A stretch of 64,000 nt of DNA from Acephala macrosclerotiorum (GCA_014904845.1 MU119258.1:208769-272768), one strand, 5' to 3'; counted from the stretch's first letter, positions 46,017 through 60,063 are shown. Made by a program: numbers and translations. The notes: generated by a model not told the origin, from the sequence alone.

Positions 46017-47452
46017 ATGGCCGACTCATCGGGATATGGGTCATCGCAGAATGGGGACTACGACGAGAGATGGGCAAAGGATCTGAGAGTACAATTTGAG
46101 GGATTATTACGGACGAAGCGACTGAATGAACTTGATCGCTCCCGGACATCGTCGCCATCACCTCGAGAGCGATCGTCCTCATCCAACCTCCGAGGGGCAG
46201 CAGGCAACCCACCACAATCACCTGGTTACCGACCTTCGACATCGAGTAGTTACCAACAAATGCCAACACCACCATCGTACGCTTCATTACGGAACCTGCC
46301 GAAAATACCCGCACCACCGACCGATGCGCAATCGCAAAAGTTTCGAAATCTCTTAATCTCATTATCATTAACACCAACAAAATACGAGAACCCGGGTCTT
46401 CTGGATGAGGCATTGCAGGTCATTCCACTAGACAGGATATATGGAGAAGCCGAAGAAGAAAGCCAGGTGCTCCAGGCACAGGCAGAGAGTATGGGTGATG
46501 GACGAAAACCTGAATGGGGATACCAAGACTGTGTCATTCGTGCATTACTGAGGTATGTTGCATCTCCTCCAGCCCATCATTGGATAATCTCTAACTTCGA
46601 GCTAGATGGTTCAAGCGATCATTCTTCTCATGGGTCAACAATCCCCCATGTTCGGTCTGCCTTTCACCAAGTATCGCACAAGGAATGACACCACCAACAC
46701 CCGAAGAATCAGCATATGGCGCACTTCGAGTCGAATTATACCGATGCTCAGCACCCGACTGCGGAGCTTACGAACGGTTTCCAAGATACGGCGATGTGTG
46801 GCGCCTACTTCAGACACGGAAAGGACGATGCGGAGAATGGGCCAATGTCTTCAGCATGCTGTGCCGAGCTGTTGGTGGACGTGTAAGATGGGTCTGGAAC
46901 GCCGAGGACCATGTGTGGACTGAGGTTTACTCCGAAATGCAAAAGCGTTGGATCCATGTTGATGCGTGCGAAGAAGCTTGGGACAACCCACGACTGTACT
47001 CCGATGGATGGGGAAAGAAGATGTCATACTGCATTGCTTTTTCGATGGACGGTGCGACAGACGTCACTCGACGATATGTGCGCAAGACGGATCATGCTCT
47101 CGAACGTAATCGATGTCCCGAGGAAGTGATGCTCTACATCCAAAACGAGATTCGCAACTTGCGACGATCCAACATGGCCAAGGATGAACGATTCAGACTT
47201 GAGAAGGAAGACGCTCGGGAGGACAAGGAACTTCGAGGATACGTTGTGGCATCCATTGCTCAATCAGTCGTTTCCAATCTTCGACCAGGCGAGCCATCAA
47301 TGAGCGGCATGCGACCAAGAACACCGGAAGACCAGAAGTTGCCTGCTGAGCAGCCTGGTAGACAGAGCGGTGCACAGGAATGGGTCAACGCCAGAGGAGA
47401 AAACGGTCGTCGCCAACAGCCACCAAGAGACCCCTCACAACGCGGACATTGA
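46017..47452 (+). CDS. PNG1: Peptide:N-glycanase-like protein PNG1 (2 exons, 460 aa)
   Basis: Exons are 46017-46552 and 46606-47452. The intron is 53 bp (GTATGT...TAG) and restores [17 protein letters not shown]1 removes N-glycans from misfolded glycoproteins exported from the ER during ERAD. The transglutaminase-like core is complete: zinc-type CxxC pairs (CSVC about 192; CSAPDC 226-231), then GRCGEW with Cys254, NAEDHVW with His281, and HVDACEEAW with Asp298, the expected Cys-His-Asp triad. The N-terminal about 110 residues are Ser/Pro-rich and disordered. The C-terminus is charged and disordered. The Neurospora PNG1 is known to lack the catalytic Cys, so its presence here is worth noting. 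Confidence 0.93.
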
Positions 47453-48634
47453 AGATGATAATTGCAAATGGCAATTGACCATACCACCCACCGACGCAAG
47501 GTCGGGGTCCAAATAAGGTCCGCGATTCTTCAAGCTACGGCTCCGAAGTGATTCGAACCGAATCGCTTCAAGCCGTGTCGGAATAACTATGCCAGCGCCA
47601 AGTATCAATATCACCTTCATTGATACGCACCCACACCAAACTACAGCCGTCTTGAGTCGGATTTTCTAATCTATAGACCAATTGGTCACCTATACCTATA
47701 ACAAAACACCTTCCGCCTTCGGGCGTGTACGCTATTACGATGCAGCATGCATTCACTGGAATTTTCTTTGTCATGTCGCGGCGTTCCAGGAGAAAGATAT
47801 CATTATAATTTTATTCGTCAAGATCATCGAAGAATTGATATGGGAGGGAAAGCTGTGCTTCGGTGGCATCCGAGGCTGGTATACAGCGGCGTTCTGGTCG
47901 GGAATCATACGGGTTTCTATACGACCCATGCTTTGCTACCATCTTTTTTTACTGTTATTTATTTTTTTATTTTGTTGGAGATGGATTGGACGAGCATACG
48001 CGTGGTGTTGAGATGGATATTGCATGGGCGAGATGAAGGCATGGAAAATTACCATGTGTTTGATTGAATTGATGGGACGATGTGATGGATGGATGGGATC
48101 GGATGTGTCATTCAATGATGGGATGATGGCTTGCATATATAGATGAGCGAAGAGGTGAAATATAAGAGCATGTTGGCCGTCCTAAAAATATTTCGTTCCG
48201 TCCTGACTCGTTGAACATGCGATGAACGAGATCTCAGCCTTACAAGTGTGGGCTCCTAAGTACTTGGGATTGTTTCAAACATCTTAGCATTGGGGTTAAT
48301 GAGCTTTTTAAAGGTTGTGCAATTTGGTTAGAGTTTGTTTCCTCGTATCCGCATCCCCCTTTTCGGTGGACCTACGCCTCGAACGACGGGTTCACCGAGT
48401 TCACGGAACGTTCAATGGTTCGTACGGAAAGTAAAAATGCAGATATATATCAACACATCACTCACGTTACAATGTCTCTCACCCCTTCTCGCCTTTTATT
48501 CTTCCTACTGGCGTTATACTGCTGTCCCAATTCGTTCGCAAGTTTAAGTCTCCATTCGTTCGACTTCCTTGCCTTCCTCTTTGGTCTCTCGCTCGACGTA
48601 CTCACCTCCTTTCATCGCTTCCTCATAGATAAAA
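47453..48634. other. Intergenic
   Basis: The 3' flank of PNG1 and upstream region of the hydrolase pseudogene. Short ORFs only. GATGG-rich stretch around 48070-48130. Confidence 0.35.
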
Positions 48635-49458
48635 ATGTTCTCTCTATACATTCTTGCTTCCCTCCTCTCCTTCACTCAGGCCACACCTCTTGCGCCTCGG
48701 CAAACCTCAACCGCCACCAGATGGGAAACTCTCCCCCACACAAATCAACACAGCAACCTTCTCTCACGAAGGCACCTCCCTCTGGTATCAAAAATACAAC
48801 ACCGCCGCCTCGGGGAATCCAATCGTCATGATCCACGGCGGACTCGAATATTCCGCCTATTTCGGCTCCGTCATCTCTCAAACCCACCAAGTCATCGCCG
48901 TCGATCGTCGCGGTCACGGCCGCTCAACATACAACGCAAACGACGTCTTCACTTTCGACATGTTCGCTTCTGATACTTACGCTTTACTACAAGCTGAGGG
49001 GGTTACGGAAGCCGTGTTTGTGGGATGGAGTGATGGGGCGGCGACGACGCTTGCTGCGTTGGTGAATAGTACTATTGATGCTATGGTTATAAAGGTTTTT
49101 GTTTTTGCTGGATTTCAGAGTGTAAGCGATTCAAATATAACGTTCACGGATACGACTATCTACTCAACCTTCGTCTCCCGCTGCGCTACAGAATATGCTA
49201 CTCTCTAACCTTTAGCTAACTTCACGGATTTTGTGACGAAAGTAGCGGCCTTGGAGTGATGAGGAGTTGGGGAAGATTGATGGGTCAAAGGTGATGATTG
49301 CCGGAGCGGATCATGATGAGGTGGTTAACTCGGCTGTGCCGGCACATTTGAATAGCGTTATCATCGGGAGTCAGTTGGTGAAGTTGACGAATGTCAGCCA
49401 TTTTGCGCCTGTACAGGATCCGGTCAGATTTGCGGCTGCTGTTGAGGCGTTTTTGTAG
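48635..49458 (+). pseudogene. Secreted alpha/beta-hydrolase, decayed
   Basis: An ATG at 48635 begins a signal peptide (MFSLYILASLLSFTQA). The frame shifts by one near 48720. The main body then reads MIHGGLEYSAYFGSV (oxyanion loop), AVDRRGHGRST, VFVGWSDGAATT (nucleophile Ser in GWSDG) and STFVSRCATEYA. It hits TAA at 49206-49208, where CAA would fit. Coding-like text goes on (ANFTDFVTKVAALE), then a short deletion or frame change. WSDEELGKIDGSKVMIAGADHDE and the His motif VSHFAPVQDP finish at TAG 49458. Three separate lesions make it inactive. The intact family are small secreted or peroxisomal esterase/lipase-like hydrolases of undefined substrate. Confidence 0.85.
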
Positions 49459-50067
49459 ATAGAGATGAGGAGAGGAGGGTAGATCTGGGGAGTTGATAGA
49501 GACAAGGAAAGATATATTTCAATGCCGAACGGTTCTGATCTCTTCTTGTTTCGCGAATTAAAGCTGGCCCTTTAATTGGTGTATAAGTGATTATATATAT
49601 CAGAAGTAAGGCGAAGTTGAGATGGCCCAGTCAGCAACCCGCATTCACCTCCCGGCAAAAGCGCCTCACAGACTGCGCCACAAAATCGTATCGTTCGCGA
49701 GATGACGCGCTGCTCCGAATTTCATCTAACTCTGAACTCTTCATCCCAAAGCAAAACTGAAGCCTTCTAGAACAATCAATCATATCTGATGTTCATCTCG
49801 GCATCTCCAAATATGAGGATAATCCTCGGGCTGAACCGCCATAGACTGCGTTAGGGTAACCTTAACCTTATGCGGCCAAGAATTTTCTCCGACGGCGCGT
49901 CAACATCGAGACTTTTGATCTCCAAATTGTCGGTGAACACCATCACAAGACGGTATCGGGTCGCGCGTCACATATTTTGGATATCAAATCCCCTATTATA
50001 ACATTTCTTCAAACACTCTTCAAACACTCAATCGATCAAGCTCGAGCTTCAGCAATCAATCGCGAAA
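49459..50067. other. Intergenic, TRK promoter region
   Basis: Nothing recognised beyond a probable leader of the transporter gene. Confidence 0.35.
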
Positions 50068-52786
50068 ATGGCACCGCCCTTACCATCAGTCTGGTCACGC
50101 ATCAAAACCTCCTATCAGGACATCAAAGACTCATCCACCTATCAAAAACTCAGTCCTTTCATTCCACAATGGAATTTTATCACGATTCACTATGCTTACT
50201 TCATCATAACTCTCCTGATAACCTCTCTCATCTTCTGGGGGACCTCAACTCCTCAGTACAGCATCTCGTACACGGACTCTCTTTTCCTCGTTGTGAGTGC
50301 TATGACAGAAGCGGGACTGAATACGGCGAATCTAAGTCAAACGACCACATTCCAACAAGTCCTACTCTGGTTCCTCATTGTTATCGGTTCTTCAATCTTC
50401 GTCAGCATCGCGACCGTCCATGCTCGCAAACGCATCTTCGAGCGCCGTTTCAGAGACCTGGTCAGACGTCAAAGAGAATCCAGAAGAATGAGGAGGCGAA
50501 GCATGAGCGAAAGCCGAGGACCATGGATGAGAAGAACATTGACTGGGGAGACGCAGCCTGGAAGGGAGAGATCTAGAGAGATCTCGGTGCATGGTCGTTT
50601 GACAGAGCAGCAGAAGCCGGATGAACTGGTCGAGAGGCATGAATTCGAGAGCAGGCATTCTGGACCAAGAGATCCTACTCCTGGAAAGCAGAATGTGGCT
50701 CCTGTGTCCACGGCAGATACGTCTGCCGGGAAGGAGCAGGGTCCACAGAATGGGGAGGTGAAGGGGCTCGTGGGCGGACTGGGGAAGGAGCACAGTACCG
50801 AAATTGATAGTTCCGGCGCAGCGACAGCGGTACCAGAGCAAGAGAAGACGACTGGGGATGGAGAGGCAATAGATGAAGGAGTTCAGATGAGAGGCCGGGG
50901 AAGGAAGCAGAGTAAAGACTCGGAGCACATCCAATATGCTCCGTCTCCGACTCGGCTCGGAGAAAGAGGTCGAATTATTAGCGTCCGAAGTGGGAATGCT
51001 AGACCTGCAACTTCAGCTTACCAGATTTCTCGCCCCGGGGCAGGAGGGCTGATGCAGCGCGTGGGTGCGAAAGTCAGACAAGCTGAAGGAGAGACCAAGG
51101 AGGAAGTCGATAAGCTGGATCATTCGTTGTATCCAACGTACTTGACACGCCACACGACGGGTAGAAATGCGCAATTTTTTGGATTGACTAGAGCGGAGAG
51201 GGAGCATTTAGGAGGCGTTGAGTATAGGGCTATTTCATTGTTGGCATGGATTGTGCCGATTTATTTTGTCCTTTGGCAGTTTTTGGGGTCCATCGGCTTG
51301 GGCTGGTACATGGCGAACAACAAGAGGAGTACAACGGAGGAGAATGGAATCAATCCTTGGTATGGTTCACTCCTTACTTTGATACTAACAGAGTCGGAAG
51401 GGGGGGGGGATTGATTGAATGGCTAGAGAGTATGCTGATGTGTGACAGGTGGCTTGGTGTGTTCAATGCCATAAGTGCATTCAACAATTCGGGAATGAGT
51501 TTGCTGGATGCAAATATGGTGAGTTGAGAAGAAATTTGCTATGTGAAAGTGACACTTATTAATCTCAGATACCATTTCAAACCTCGATCTACACACTTAT
51601 CACTATGGGTCTATTGATCCTGGCTGGGAACACTGCGTAAGCCTTCCAGCTTTTTTCGTGTTTTGACTAACAAAATAGCTATCCACTCTTCTTACGTCTA
51701 ATCCTCTGGACCCTCCTCAAACTCCTCTGCCTCATATATCCCAATACCAACTCTTTTCCCGAGCACAAAGCAACCCTCCGCTTCGTCCTCCGCTATCCCC
51801 GCCGCGTCTACACCAATCTCTTCCCCAGCGCTCCCACCTGGTGGCTCCTCTTCATGGTAGTCGTCCTCAACGGCATCGATTGGGCCGCGTTTGAGCTCCT
51901 TAACATTGGCAACCCAGCCACCTCAACCATCCCCGCTCATTTCCGGGTCCTCGACGGTTTGTTCCAAGCGCTCGCCGTTCGATCCGGCGGCTTCTACGTG
52001 ATCAATATCACAAGTTTAAGGATCGGCTTACAGGTCCTGTATGTCATCATGATGTATATTTCCGTCTACCCAGTCGTGATTACAATGCGACATTCGAACG
52101 TCTACGAAGAACGCAGTTTAGGCATCTACGCGAACGATGATGACGATAATTCCGATGAAGAAGCAACAGTTGGCACAAACCACGCGAAGGTCAACGAAAA
52201 GGAACTCCCTAAGCTAGGTTCACTGGCAGGCAAATTTAAACGCACAATCACTATGACTTTGGATAACCTCTCAACCCCCTTTTCTTCTCAAACGGTGACA
52301 CCTGGGCGAGTTCCGAAAAAAGGAGACGGCACGACGACAGGAAAACAATTCGTAAGACTACAACTAAGAGGCCAGTTAGCACACGACCTCTGGTGGCTCG
52401 TCCTAGCCATTCTCCTTATCTCTTGCATCGAAGTATCAAACTTCGACCGCGACCCAGTCACCTATTCCGTCTTCAACATCGCGTTCGAAGTCGTATCCGG
52501 CTATGGTTGTGTCGGCATCAGTACCGGACTGCCGAACGAAGCGTATAGTTTTAGTGGTGGATGGCATAAAGCCTCCAAGGTTATTCTTTGTGCGGTTATG
52601 TTGAGAGGGCGACATAGAGGACTTCCGGTTGCTCTGGATAGGGCTGTTAGGTTGCCGGAGGGAGTTGAGAAGGATGTAGATGTTGGACGAGGCGAGGGTT
52701 GGGAAGATGAGGATAGGCAGTTGAGGAGGATTGGGAGCTTTGCAGCGAGTAGGGAGAAGAGTAGGCGAAACAGTACGGTCGCGTAA
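50068..52786 (+). CDS. TRK-type potassium transporter (4 exons, 845 aa)
   Basis: Exons are 50068-51359, 51449-51518, 51569-51636 and 51679-52786. Introns are 89, 50 and 42 bp, all in frame. Four pore loops are visible: AMTEAGLNTAN, SAFNNSGMSLLDAN, LAVRSGGFYVI and VSGYGCVGISTG. That is the fourfold M-P-M layout of fungal Trk1/Trk2, plasma-membrane K+ uptake systems. Between the first and second units there is a long hydrophilic insert (about residues 110-390, rich in Arg, Ser, Glu), as usual in ascomycete TRKs. The C-terminal tail is charged. The third filter has Ser-Gly-Gly where TAGF-type sequences are more usual. The start MAPPLPSVWSRIKTSYQD is the first ATG and fits. Confidence 0.93.
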
Positions 52787-54650
52787 TTTTAGATGGGAAT
52801 GCCATGGTTGGGAATGTTGGTAGAAGTGATGGGTCTGATAGAGCGATGAGGTAACGGTAGTATTTGGGGCAATGAGCTAGAGAGAAGAAAAAAAGCGATG
52901 TTGGCGAGGAGGTTTTAGATCTTGGATACCAAAAGCGCTAGCTTGGAGACAAACATTTTCATGCGCGCATTAGTATAGAAGCATTTAATACAAGCATTTC
53001 GCCAAGCTGCTTGAAAGCAGAAGTCATTGTTTTCGGACACCTCGACCATTCGTGTGCATCAAGGAAGTCCTGCAAAGCTCGATACTTGGCCTGGTTCCCG
53101 AGCCTCCTTCGTATGTTGGATAATCCGCTACTGCTTCCCTGCGCCATTCTCGTGCCCTAAATGGAACTTTCTCTGAAATTCATTTCGTCCAAATGTCATT
53201 GTTTGCTTCTGTCAATCAATTTCAGTTCCTTGCCACTGTCAACGTTCCTCACTTTGCCTTGTTCGCTAGAATCTTCCTATCTAGCATATTGGGCCACGCT
53301 TGGAGCCTGCGCACAATGGGGGACATGGAGAAGAGCTACTTGAGGACCAGTTCCCAGACACTCGTCTCTTGCCAACTTCTAAATCGATGGTGGTTGTCAA
53401 GCATTGGGGGTTATTGATCAAGTGCTGCGGCCTCCGCTCCTTTTATTCCTGGAAAGCAGTCTCCTTTGAGCAAAATCGATACCCCACATCTACCCCGCAC
53501 CTTTTAGTGTATCGTCATATTCACTCAAAAAGACCCTAAGTTCTCTGAAAGTAATACTATACGTTAAAGCAGCATGACGCCAGTGCACGTAAAACGGCGC
53601 TCAAGGTAAGCATTGGATCCTCATCCTTTCCCAGTTCCATCAAAGCATGTCACTGGAGCTGGAGGCTGTGGACCAGAATTGAATACAAGCTTTCAAGTGT
53701 GCAGATGTCCCTTCTGCTCTAGTGTCTTCATCGACCTCGCAATGTCCGGGGTTATATTTTCTTCCATTGGATCGTATAATGTATGCACCCGTTATCATGC
53801 ACTATATTACTATCAAGTGCTAGATACCATTCGTCGAGTATTCTTTGCCGTGATGTATCGTTATGGTAACCTCAGCCGAATCTTTACTTCCTTTCCTTCT
53901 AACGCGGTTAATCACTATCGTCGCTCTACTCAGGCGCTACTCACTTGTCAGTTAAAACATGGGACCACATAGCGGTGCCACTGGCCTTATTAGGGGGTGG
54001 GGTGGCCCCACCCCTCTCTGTGTATATAAAAGCCTTCTGTAGCCCTTTTCACCACCAATGCGGTCTTTACCAAGCAACTGACATCACCCTCGCCTCACCC
54101 TCTGTCGGGTTGCTCAGTCACGTTCCTGCTCTCCCTTCTGTTGCCCAATCATAATTTGCTTACTATCCAGGTCTACCGTGCCAAAAATTGTCAACTCTAT
54201 ACGACTATATACAGGGGGACCAAATCGACTCTCAGGGAGCCTAAACAGGATTCCCAAAATACATCATTCGGTGTTCTCGCGTACCAAAATCGGCCACTTT
54301 TCCCTCCGACTGACCAAACCCTCTATTCTGATGCAACCCTAGCCCATCTTACACACTTCACCGCACTCTCATCTCCAAAATTGCGCAACCACGGTCCATT
54401 CATCCAGTTTTCCTCACAACACAGGATATCAATATCCATAACCTCATTATTAATCCATCACCTCTCACCCTTTTCACCTATTATGTCCTTCCTAACACCG
54501 CAATCAACAATCCACAAAACCACGCTCTCAATCCTCGCCGCGTACGAGCGCCAATTCTCCCCCGAAATAATGTCCTTTCTAATCGCCGACTGTATACACA
54601 TTACCCGCCCCAGTAGCCTCTGTTTTGTCAGAAGGTAAAATAGAGCATTT
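52787..54650. other. Intergenic transition into the AT-rich block
   Basis: A 62-codon minus-strand ORF with ATG (52959-53147, MAQGSSSGLSNIRRRLG) has no recognised family. Other short ORFs overlap. A possible LTR-like piece at 53946-54230 is listed separately. A 51-codon ORF from ATG 54483 ends at 54638, just before the AT-only block. Confidence 0.35.
53946..54230 (+). repeat. Possible LTR-like promoter fragment
   Basis: Begins TGTCAGTTAAAACATGG. A GGGGTGGGGTGGCCCCACCCC-type hairpin (arms of about 7) is followed by GTGTATATAAAAGCC, a strong TATA. The layout matches the candidate at 34510. No second LTR or coding is seen. Confidence 0.3.
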
Positions 54651-56546
54651 ATTGTATATATTCTAAGGAAAGGAGCGGAGCTCTTTTATATACTTTGTAT
54701 AAAATAGAAAATTAAAAAATGAAACTAAATCTCATTTTAACGAAAGTTTTTATAAACTAAATACAAAGATAAAAATTAGTTTTTATATGTTTAGCGTTAA
54801 AATATACTTTTAATAAACTATAATTAAAATCTAATAAAAAACAAATTTAGAAAAAATAATAATCAAAGAAAATAAAATTCGATTCGAAGTTTAAAATCGA
54901 TATTAAATAAAAATAAAAAATAAAATATAATAAATAAATAAATAAATAAAAAATCGAAAATAATTAAATAAAATTTTTTTTAAACGATAAAAAATCGATT
55001 TAATTTAAAAATAAAAAACAAAAATAATAATTAAAATTTTTTTTTAAATAAAAATATTTTATATTATTTTATTTTTATAATTTTTTATAAAAGTTTAAAA
55101 TTTGTTTTAATATAAAACTTTAATAAAATCGTTTATAAATTATTTTAATTTTATACGATTTTTAACAATTTTTTTTTATATAAAATAATATTAAATATTA
55201 ATATATTTTAATCGATTATAAAATTGCGAATTTTTAATTAAAATAATAATTATATAATTTTTTAATAATATTTCTTTAATTAATATATATTTTATTTTGT
55301 ATAAAAAAATAAAATCGTAAATTAACGTTTAAAAAATTAAAAAATAATTATAAAATCGATATTAAATATATATTCAAAAATAAAATATTAAATATTCGAA
55401 TTATTAATTTAATGAAAATTTATATAATTTATTAAAAATTTAATAAATTTTTAAAAAATGAATTTAAAATATTAATTATATATAATATTAAATTATATTA
55501 AAATTAAAATTAAAATAAATAACAATTATAATAATTATAAAAATAAAATATAAATTTTTATATAATCGATATTAATTAATTATAAATTAATTAAATATCG
55601 TATAAAAAAATTATATTATATTTTTTAAATATATTAAAAAAAATTTATATTATATTTTTAAATATTATTAAATTACGATTTATTTTGTAAAAATAAAATT
55701 TTAATAATTTAATTAAATAATTAATTAAATTATTATATTTATTATATAAAATAATATTATTTATAAAATATTTAATTAATTAATTAATTAAAATATTATT
55801 AAAAATAATATTTTATTTTAATAATTATTTTATTTTTATAATCTTTTCGATTTAAACGATTTTTTTATTAAATATTTTATTATTTAAAATATTTTTTAAA
55901 ATATTTTATAAAAATTCGAATTTATAAATAAACGTTATTAATTTTTTATAAAATTTTAACGTTATTTATAAAATATTATATTTTAAAATTTTAAATAATA
56001 AAAGTTTATTTAATAAAAATTTTAATATTAATTTTATATAAATAATTAATAATTAAATTTCAAATTATAATATTAAAATCGATTTTACGATTACGAATAA
56101 AAATATTCGATTATTAAATTAATAATAACGTATAAATATAATTAAAAAAAAAAAAATAATAAATAAATATATTTTATATTATATTTTATATTATAAATAC
56201 GATTAATTTAATAAATTAAAATATAATTATATATTTTAAAATTTTTTTAAAATTTTTTTTTTAATAAATAAATAAAAAATAAATTTCTTTTATTAATAAA
56301 TTTTTTATTTAAAAATTATAAATTGTTTTTTAAAAATATAAATATTAAATACGTATAAATAAAAAATTTATTATTAAAAAATTTATAAAAAATTATTAAA
56401 ATTCTTTTTTTTTATAAATAAATAAAAAATAAAAATAATTTTTAATTTAAAATTAAATTTTAAATATTTTAAAAATTTTAATTAAAAATTATTATTAATT
56501 GTTAAAATTATTCGAATTATAAAAACGAAATAAAAAAATACGAATT

Positions 56547-56547
<1 letters not shown>

Positions 56548-56595
<48 letters not shown>
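56548..56595. repeat. ATA trinucleotide microsatellite
   Basis: About 16 uninterrupted ATA/TAA units inside the AT block. Confidence 0.9.
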
Positions 56596-56766
56596 TTTAA
56601 AATTATAAAATTAAAATATTAATTTTTAAAATAACGTTTTTTTATTTTATATAAATTTTTAATTATAACGAATTAATTATAAAATATATTATTAATTAAA
56701 ATTATATAATAAAAATTAAAAATTTTAAACGAAAAATTATTAATTATTAATTAAATTATTAATTTA

Positions 56767-56915
56767 ATATTAATACATTTAAAAATAATTATAAAATAAT
56801 TATTTATTTATATAATTAAATAAAATAAATATTAAAACAATTATTATTAAAAGTAATAAAAATTATAATTAAAATTATTCGATTAATTATTTAAACGATT
56901 ATTTAATTAAATTAA
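56767..56915 (+). repeat. Dispersed direct repeat, copy A
   Basis: Shares long near-identical stretches (TTATTATTAAAAGTAATAAA and TTTAAACGATTATTTAATTA among them) with 60064-60285. Differences include C/T and a short insertion in the other copy. Confidence 0.75.
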
Positions 56916-59900
56916 TATTAATAAAATATTTTTTTTTAATTCGTAAATTAAAAATAAAAAAAATATTATTATAATTATTAACGTATTATTTCGTTATTAA
57001 ATAATAAAAAAAATTTAATTATAAATTAATTATTATTACGTATTATAATATTTAATCGATTAAATTAAATTTAAATTCTTTTTTTTAAATTTAATATTTA
57101 TAATTTTTAAATTAATTAAAATATTATATTTATTTTTGTATTTTAATATTAAATTTAATTATAATATTAATTAAATTATTATTTTTAATAATTTATCGAA
57201 TTTTTAAATTTTTTTTACGTTCGTACGATTATTTAATAATTATAATATTAATTATAAAATACTTTTTTTTAATAATATCGAATTTAATTATATATTTATA
57301 AAAGAAAAAAAATCGATATAAATAATTACAAAAATTAAAATTAAATTTAATTGTTTTATAATAAAATTAAAAATAATAAAAATAGAAATTTCTATATTAA
57401 TTATTATTATTATTACGTATAATTTAAAAATTAAAATAATACGAATAATTTTTTTATATTTTATTAAATTTTAATAAAATAAATTGTTTTATAAATCGAA
57501 TTATTTATTATTATAAATTTTATTATTAAAAACGATAATATATTCGATTTACGAATTAAAATTTTTATTTATAATAAGAAAATCGTTTATAAAAACGAAA
57601 ATTTTTATTAAATATAAATTTAAATAAAAAAATTAATATTTACAATTAAAATTATTTATTTATTATTATAATCGTTTATTTAATATTAAATTATTATTAA
57701 TATATTATATATAATTTTTAATTAATAAATAAAATTAATATATATTTTTTAAATATATTATTAAAAATATATTTATTTATAAAAATTTAATTTCGAATTA
57801 ATTAAATTTAAACTTTTTTTTTTATAAAAATATAATTTTATTTTTAATTTTATTTATTATTAATTTATATTCGTTAAATAATAAAAAAATATTTAATATA
57901 AATTCTTTTATAAATTTAATTAATAATTTAATTTTTTAAAATAAACGTATTATTAATTTATATATTAATTATTTCGAATAAAATATAATTACTTTTTATA
58001 ATAAATATTATACGTTTTATATTAATATATTTTTATTTTTAAAATTTTATAAAAAAAATTTAATTATTTTAAAAATAACGTTTAATAAAAATTTAATAAA
58101 AATAATTCGTATTAATAAAATTATTAATTATACGTATATTTAAATAATATTTTTTAAATAAAAATTAATTTTTTCAAATTTAAAAACTTTTTTTATAATT
58201 AGTTTATTAATTTTCTTTTTATAAAAAATTATAAATAAATCGTTTAAAATAATATTTTTTTATATTTATATAAATTATTATATAAATATATTCGTTAAAA
58301 TTAAAAATATAATTTTTGTTTTAAAATGTATAAAACTTTTTTAATTAAATAAAATAAATTAAATATATTTTTTTTATTTTCGAATTTTTTTAAAAAAAAA
58401 TTTAATTTTAATTTTTAATTTTTTAATTATTTTTTAAATTATTTAAAATTTTAATGAAATAATTTTATTATAATATTATAAAATCTTTTTAATTTATTTG
58501 ATAATTATAATTAATATATATATATTTTAAATAAATAAATATATTTAAATTTAAAAATAAATTAATTAAATAATAATTTTATAAATTATTTTTTATTCGT
58601 AAAATATTATTAATTTAATAAATAATATAATATTTTTAAATTATAATTATTATATTTTTTATTATTTTAATTTTAATAATAATTAATATTATAAACGTTA
58701 AAAATAAAAAATATAAAAATAATATTATTTAAAATCGTTTTTTTTTACAAATTTTTTTTTTTTTTAAAATAATATATTATATGTATATTTTAATAAAATA
58801 TAATATTTTTTTATTAAATTAATCGAATTATAAATAATAAATATTAATTTAATATATTTAAAAAACGTTTTATATTTTTTTAATTAATATATTAATAAAG
58901 AATTTTACGATTTAAAATATTAATTTTTTATCGATTTATAATACATTTAAATAAATAAAATAATTAAAATTATTATATAATATAAATTTAAATCGATTTA
59001 AAAATTTATTATTTATTTAATATTATTAATAAATTTTTTTTTTTTTTTTTTAATTTTTTTAAAATTTGTAAAATATTTTTTACGTTTATATAATCGTTTA
59101 AATTTCGTTTTAATTAAATAATAAATAATAAAAACAATTTTTATCGTAAAAATTTTATAATTATTATAAATTAAATTTTTAAATAAATTAAATATTTTAA
59201 TAATAAATATATATTATTAAAATTATTAAATTTAATTTATAATTTATTTATATTTTTAAAAAAAAATAAAAAAAATATAATACGTTTAATTAATATATTA
59301 ATATTAATAATTTTAAAATATAAAATTGTATTAATTTTAAATTTAATTATTATTTTTTTAATTTTAAATTCGTTTAATTTAATATTTCAAATTCGTTAAA
59401 AAATTAAATATTAATTTTCGAATTTATTTTATTTTTTTATAAATTGAAATTTTTTATATAATTATTTTAATTATTTTTTATTTATTATATTTATTAATAT
59501 TCATATTTTATTTATTTATAAAATTTTATATAATTTATTATTATTATTTTTTTTTTAAATATTTTTTATTTATAATTTATAATTTTAATCGTTTTTAATT
59601 TTAAAATTTTATATTTATTTTAATATATATTATATTAAATCGAAAAATAAAAAAAATAATAAAATCTTTTTTTAATTAAAATTGTATTTTTATAAAATAT
59701 TTTATCAAATTATATTATATTTAATAAATATAATAATTCGACGAATTTTTATATTAAATTTATAAAAATTATTTTAAAATTATTTAATAAATTATAATAA
59801 ATATTCGTTATTAATATATAATAAAATATAAAATAAAAAATTAATTAATTTTAAATTAAAAAAAATAAAATAAACGTAAAATTATAATATTTTTTAAAAA

Positions 59901-60063
59901 TTTAAATTTTTTTTTTAATATAAATAAAAATAATTTCTTTTTATATTTTATTAAATTAATAAATTATATATAATTTAAATTTTTTCATTTAATTAATTTT
60001 ATTTAATTATTATTTTTTTATAAATAATTTTATTATTTTATAATTAAACGAATTTAATTATTA

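Noticed and set aside
47521..47600. GATTCGAACC-like string suggesting a tRNA T-arm
   Set aside because: No acceptor stem, D-arm or anticodon arm could be folded around it.
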